Assembly (NCBI RefSeq): GCF_002846335.1
Contig: NZ_PJMQ01000001.1
Span: forward strand, 1,054,001 to 1,118,000
DNA length: 64,000 nt
Direction: 5' to 3'
From: Janthinobacterium sp. 61
Lineage (GTDB): Bacteria > Pseudomonadota > Gammaproteobacteria > Burkholderiales > Burkholderiaceae_D
This document shows positions 61,901-64,000 of the stretch, one piece after another; the first letter of the stretch is position 1; each line of letters opens with the position of its first letter. A model generated the notes under the pieces. It ran no database searches and had not been told where the DNA came from. It worked only from the letters and a program-made list of their open reading frames with translations. A program made the position numbers and the translations under genes.

Positions 61901-62104
61901 ATGCTGGCCACGGGCGCCAGCGCCGAGACGCAGCATGCAATCGGCACGGGCGTGTTCGGCGGCATGATCACCGCCACCGTGCTGGCCGTGTTCTTCGTGC
62001 CCGTGTTCTTTGTCGTGGTGCTGGGCGCCGTGGACAAGATGGGCAGGTACTTCAACAAACGCAGTAATCGCATCGCCGTCAAGGCGGTGGAAGGAGAGTT
62101 GTAA
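58958..62104 (+). CDS. RND multidrug efflux pump, inner membrane (AcrB/MexB-like)
   Basis: The 1048-residue transporter has the HAE1 hallmarks: N-terminal helix FINRPVFAWVVAVFIVLFG, large periplasmic loops, twelve membrane helices, GIIVDDAIVVVEAVER in helix 4 with the proton-relay Asp pair, and GLSAKNAILIVEYA in the second half with the relay Lys. It exports drugs using the proton gradient. Its stop overlaps the outer-membrane gene start by one base. Confidence 0.96.
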   Translation: MPQFFINRPVFAWVVAVFIVLFGLIAIPQLPIARFPSVAPPSVSISANYPGATPQTMNDSVVGLIERELSGVKHLLYFESSTDTSGSASITVTFQPGTDPEMAQVDVQNRLKAIEPRLPQAVRQNGLTVESASSGFLMIVSLISENGQHDEVALGDYLARNVTEELRRIPGVGKVQLFGSERAMRIWVDPAKLVSYNIAMGELTAAIAQQNAQIAPGRLGDSPAVEGQRVTIPLTVQGQLQTPAEFSAIVLRANADGSKVTIGDVARVSLGAQSFNFSIRENGQAASGAAIMLSPGANAVQTAAAVRARMAELAHTMPAGIKYSVPFDTAPFVKISIEKVIVTLLEAMVLVFLVMYLFLQKIRYTLIPAIVAPIALMGTFTVMLLAGYSVNVLTMFGMVLAIGIIVDDAIVVVEAVERLMATEGLSPKEATSKAMREITGAVVGITLVLTAVFIPMALASGSVGAIYRQFTLAMAVSILFSAFLALTLTPALCATMLKPIGLHDHDKKGFFLWFDRQFERMTARYEKGVVAMLKRAGRSMVLYGAIVAALGVAFMQLPSAFLPEEDQGYFITSIQLPSDATMERTLDVVKLYEQHVATRPGIEVNQSILGFSFSGAGPNAGLAFTMLKDWKERKGATAQEEVALAQAAMSQAKEGVIMSLMPPAIDELGNSSGFSLRLQDRANQGINALQAAQNQLLGLAAQSSKVAGVYPDGLPPGASVRLDIDRTKAEALGVSFTAIADMLTAAMGSTYVNDFPNAGRMQQVIIQADAAARMQLNDVLALRIRNNAGGMVALGELVRPVWSESPLQLVRYQGYPAARISGSAAPGVSSGDAMLEMERLVKQLPPGFTLAWTGQSLQEKESASQAPMLMALSMLVVFLVLAALYESWSIPVSVMLVVPLGLLGAVLAVMVRGMPNDVFFKVGMITIIGLSAKNAILIVEYARQLQAQGKGLVEATVEAARLRLRPILMTSLAFALGVVPLMLATGASAETQHAIGTGVFGGMITATVLAVFFVPVFFVVVLGAVDKMGRYFNKRSNRIAVKAVEGEL

Positions 62105-63483
62105 TGCGTTTATTTTTTATTACGCCGCTGGCTGCGCTGGCCTTGTCGGCGTGTTCCTTGACGCCGCCGCTGGTCAAGCCGGCGCCGCCCATTCCCGCCA
62201 GTTATGAGGCGACGCCGACAGTGGCGCCAGGCATGGCTGACACTGCGGCCGACCTGGGCTGGCGCCAGATGCTGCTCGATGCGCGCCTGCAGCGCCTGGT
62301 CGACATCGCACTGGAAAACAACCGCGACTTGCGCGTGGCCTCGCTCAACGTGGAAGCCGTGCGGGCCCAGTACCAGATCCAGGATGCGGGCCGCACTCCG
62401 GCCATCGGCGCCAATGCGGGCGGTGTGCGCCAGCGCGGCACCGATGCGGTGACACAGAATCAGTTCACTTCGGGCATCGCCATGAGCGCGTTCGAGATCG
62501 ACCTGTTCGGCCGCCTGCGTTCCCTGTCGGACGCCGCGTTTGCCCGCTACCTGGCCACGCAGCAGGGCCAGCGCGCCGCGCACATGGCCTTGATCGGGGC
62601 CGTGGCCGATGCCTACCTGGAACAGCGGCTGGCGGAAGAGCAACTGGCGCTGGCCCGGCAAACCCTGGCCGACTGGCGCCAGGCTTTGATCTTGACGCAG
62701 CGCCTGCACGGCGCGCAGCAGGGCAGTGGCCTGGACGTGGCGCAGGCCGAAGGGCAGGCCGCCACGGCGGAAGCGGATGTGCAGGCCCGGGAGCGGGCCA
62801 GCGCCTTGGCGCGCAACAACCTGGAGCTGCTGCTGGGCGCGCCCCTGCCAGCAGATTTGCCGGCCGGCCGCGCACTCGACGGCCAGCCCGTGCTGACGCA
62901 GCTGCCCCCCGGGCTGCCGTCGGACTTGCTGGTGCGCCGGCCCGATATTTTGCAAGCCGAGTACACGCTGGTGGCGGCAAATGCGGAAATCGGCGCCGCC
63001 CGCGCCGCCTTCTTCCCCCGTCTATCCTTGACGGCGTCGCTGGGCATGGCCAGCCCGGAGCTCGGTGACCTGTTCCGTGGCAGCGCGCGCAGCTGGTCGT
63101 TCGCGCCGCAAATCACCCAGCCCCTGTTCCAGGGCGGCCAGCTGCGCGCGGAGCTGCAACTGTCGCGCCTGCGCAAGGACGTGGCCGTGCTGCAGTACGA
63201 GCAAGCGATCCAGGCGGCGTTTCGCGACGTGCGCGACGGCCTGGCCGGCAGCGCCACGTATGCGCAGCAAATCGATGCGCAGCAGCGCGTGGTGGTGGCG
63301 GCGCAGCAGCGCCAGCGTCTGTCGCAGCTGCGCTACGACGCGGGCCAGGACAGTCGCCTGGAATTGCTGGATGCGCAGCGCCAGTCCTATGCGGCCCAGC
63401 AAACCTTGCTCGACGTGCGGCGCGACCAGTTCAAGTCGGCCGTGGCCCTGTACAAGGCGCTGGGGGGAGGGCTGGAAGAGTAG
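62104..63483 (+). CDS. Outer-membrane efflux channel lipoprotein (OprM/NodT family)
   Basis: The 459-residue protein begins with a lipoprotein signal (LAALALSACSLTPP) and contains the two-fold OEP repeats: NNRDLRVASLNVEAVRAQYQIQ near residue 80, LLVRRPDILQAEYTLVAANAEIGAARAAFFP near 280. It completes the tripartite pump. The Hcp-like gene converges on its last codons. Confidence 0.95.
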   Translation: MRLFFITPLAALALSACSLTPPLVKPAPPIPASYEATPTVAPGMADTAADLGWRQMLLDARLQRLVDIALENNRDLRVASLNVEAVRAQYQIQDAGRTPAIGANAGGVRQRGTDAVTQNQFTSGIAMSAFEIDLFGRLRSLSDAAFARYLATQQGQRAAHMALIGAVADAYLEQRLAEEQLALARQTLADWRQALILTQRLHGAQQGSGLDVAQAEGQAATAEADVQARERASALARNNLELLLGAPLPADLPAGRALDGQPVLTQLPPGLPSDLLVRRPDILQAEYTLVAANAEIGAARAAFFPRLSLTASLGMASPELGDLFRGSARSWSFAPQITQPLFQGGQLRAELQLSRLRKDVAVLQYEQAIQAAFRDVRDGLAGSATYAQQIDAQQRVVVAAQQRQRLSQLRYDAGQDSRLELLDAQRQSYAAQQTLLDVRRDQFKSAVALYKALGGGLEE

Positions 63484-63922
63484 TTGCTGCGCGGGCCTGG
63501 CCCGTACATGCCCCGATCGATCGCTTGCGCGCCAGGCTCCAGCCCGTCGTGTGTTCGGCTGCAGGCTGGCCGTCCGCCTGGTGCAGGCTGTAGGTCCAGA
63601 GGCTTTCCGTCAAGCGCAGCTTGAACTGCTCGGTCGGCATGTCATTGGGATGGGTTTGCAACTCGATTTCGCTGATCAGGGCGTCGCGCAGGGCGATGGC
63701 GATGACGGGGCGCCCCTGGGTGCGCGCCGCGTTGCTGACGTCTGTCGTTAACTGCAGCTGTATGCCCTGGACCTGGTGCAGCGAAACCAGTTCGATGCAG
63801 TTCGTCCTATCCTGGAATGTGGCGCCATCGCCCCAGATGGCATCGTTGCCACTGCTGCCGTCGTTCGGCGCCTTGCCGAACACGAGGTCAGGGTTGGCGG
63901 GTTCCGGCAAAATCAAATCCAT
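63431..63922 (-). CDS. Orphan Hcp-like protein, C-terminus doubtful
   Basis: GGAGGAG precedes ATG (63922). The 163-residue product has CIELVSLHQVQGIQLQLTTDVSNAARTQGRPVI and later TEQFKLRLTESLWTYSLHQADG, which resembles the Hcp type VI tube fold (IEVxSFxxGVSQ...ARTSGRP). The last ~35 residues (Ala/Pro/Thr-rich) run into the end of the efflux gene and look unlike Hcp, so the 3' end may be altered. No other type VI gene is in the window. Confidence 0.5.
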   Translation of the reverse strand: MDLILPEPANPDLVFGKAPNDGSSGNDAIWGDGATFQDRTNCIELVSLHQVQGIQLQLTTDVSNAARTQGRPVIAIALRDALISEIELQTHPNDMPTEQFKLRLTESLWTYSLHQADGQPAAEHTTGWSLARKRSIGACTGQARAATTLPALPPAPCTGPRPT

Positions 63923-64000
63923 GACGCGCTCCTCCGCCTGATGTCAGGCGCCGCCGTGCGACAGGCAGCCCTTGTACCGATGTGGCCTGGCCCAGCCTGC

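Overview
The window is high-GC DNA whose gene content fits a betaproteobacterium of the Oxalobacteraceae (Janthinobacterium/Massilia/Duganella type). This placement is an inference from protein character (guaB-guaA pair, CsgG/GNA1162 remnants, RND pump, FNR/USP/PHB locus), not from a marker gene.

1-11.7 kb is a decayed prophage and accessory region. A 5'-truncated glycine-rich tail-fibre gene is followed by a small phage gene, a truncated phage membrane gene, a 600-bp non-coding block full of inverted repeats, a compact lysis cassette (two membrane proteins, M15 endolysin, Rz and Rz1 spanins) and a truncated D12 adenine methylase. A 1.35-kb segment between Rz1 and the methylase is bracketed by an 18-bp direct repeat. 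Further on are an HNH protein, an IS3-family element with a frameshift signal, three paralogues of an unrecognised ~95-residue family, and two broken copies of a SRAP/YedK-type gene that each sat back to back with a member of that family. A gene with a consensus LexA box ends the region.

11.7-15.4 kb is core chromosome: guaB and guaA with terminators, then an IS481-type remnant.

15.4-40.1 kb is a signalling and low-oxygen/persistence locus. It holds an HD-GYP protein, an XRE regulator, a sigma-54 activator with a probable target promoter, AhpD-like and DUF2892 proteins, PhaB, a complete-looking [FeFe]-hydrogenase with an extra C-terminal NTF2-like domain, Hsp20, a GGDEF protein, a PAS-PAS histidine kinase with two NarL-type regulators, three CRP/FNR regulators (two with a four-Cys Fe-S signature), universal stress proteins, BON proteins, a SagB-type nitroreductase and a BON-phosphotransferase-P-loop fusion. 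About nine FNR-like sites (TTGAT-N4-ATCAA type) lie in front of these genes, suggesting one oxygen-controlled regulon. No HydE/F/G maturase is present in the window.

40.1-45.3 kb is the most unusual part: a three-gene contractile-injection-system cassette (sheath, tube, and a VgrG-like spike fused in frame to the AAA+ ATPase normally encoded at the far end of such operons). The Walker B glutamate of the ATPase is replaced by alanine. Baseplate, tape-measure and cap genes are absent. It is either a deletion relic or a minimal derived device.

45.3-51 kb holds an ankyrin protein, an MFS transporter, csgG/GNA1162 scars, a secreted hydrolase and small lower-GC hypotheticals. 51-64 kb is ordinary chromosome: a QseBC-like two-component system, a nitroreductase, an aldo/keto reductase with a divergent LysR regulator, a BaeSR-like system divergent from a complete RND efflux operon, and an orphan Hcp-like gene.
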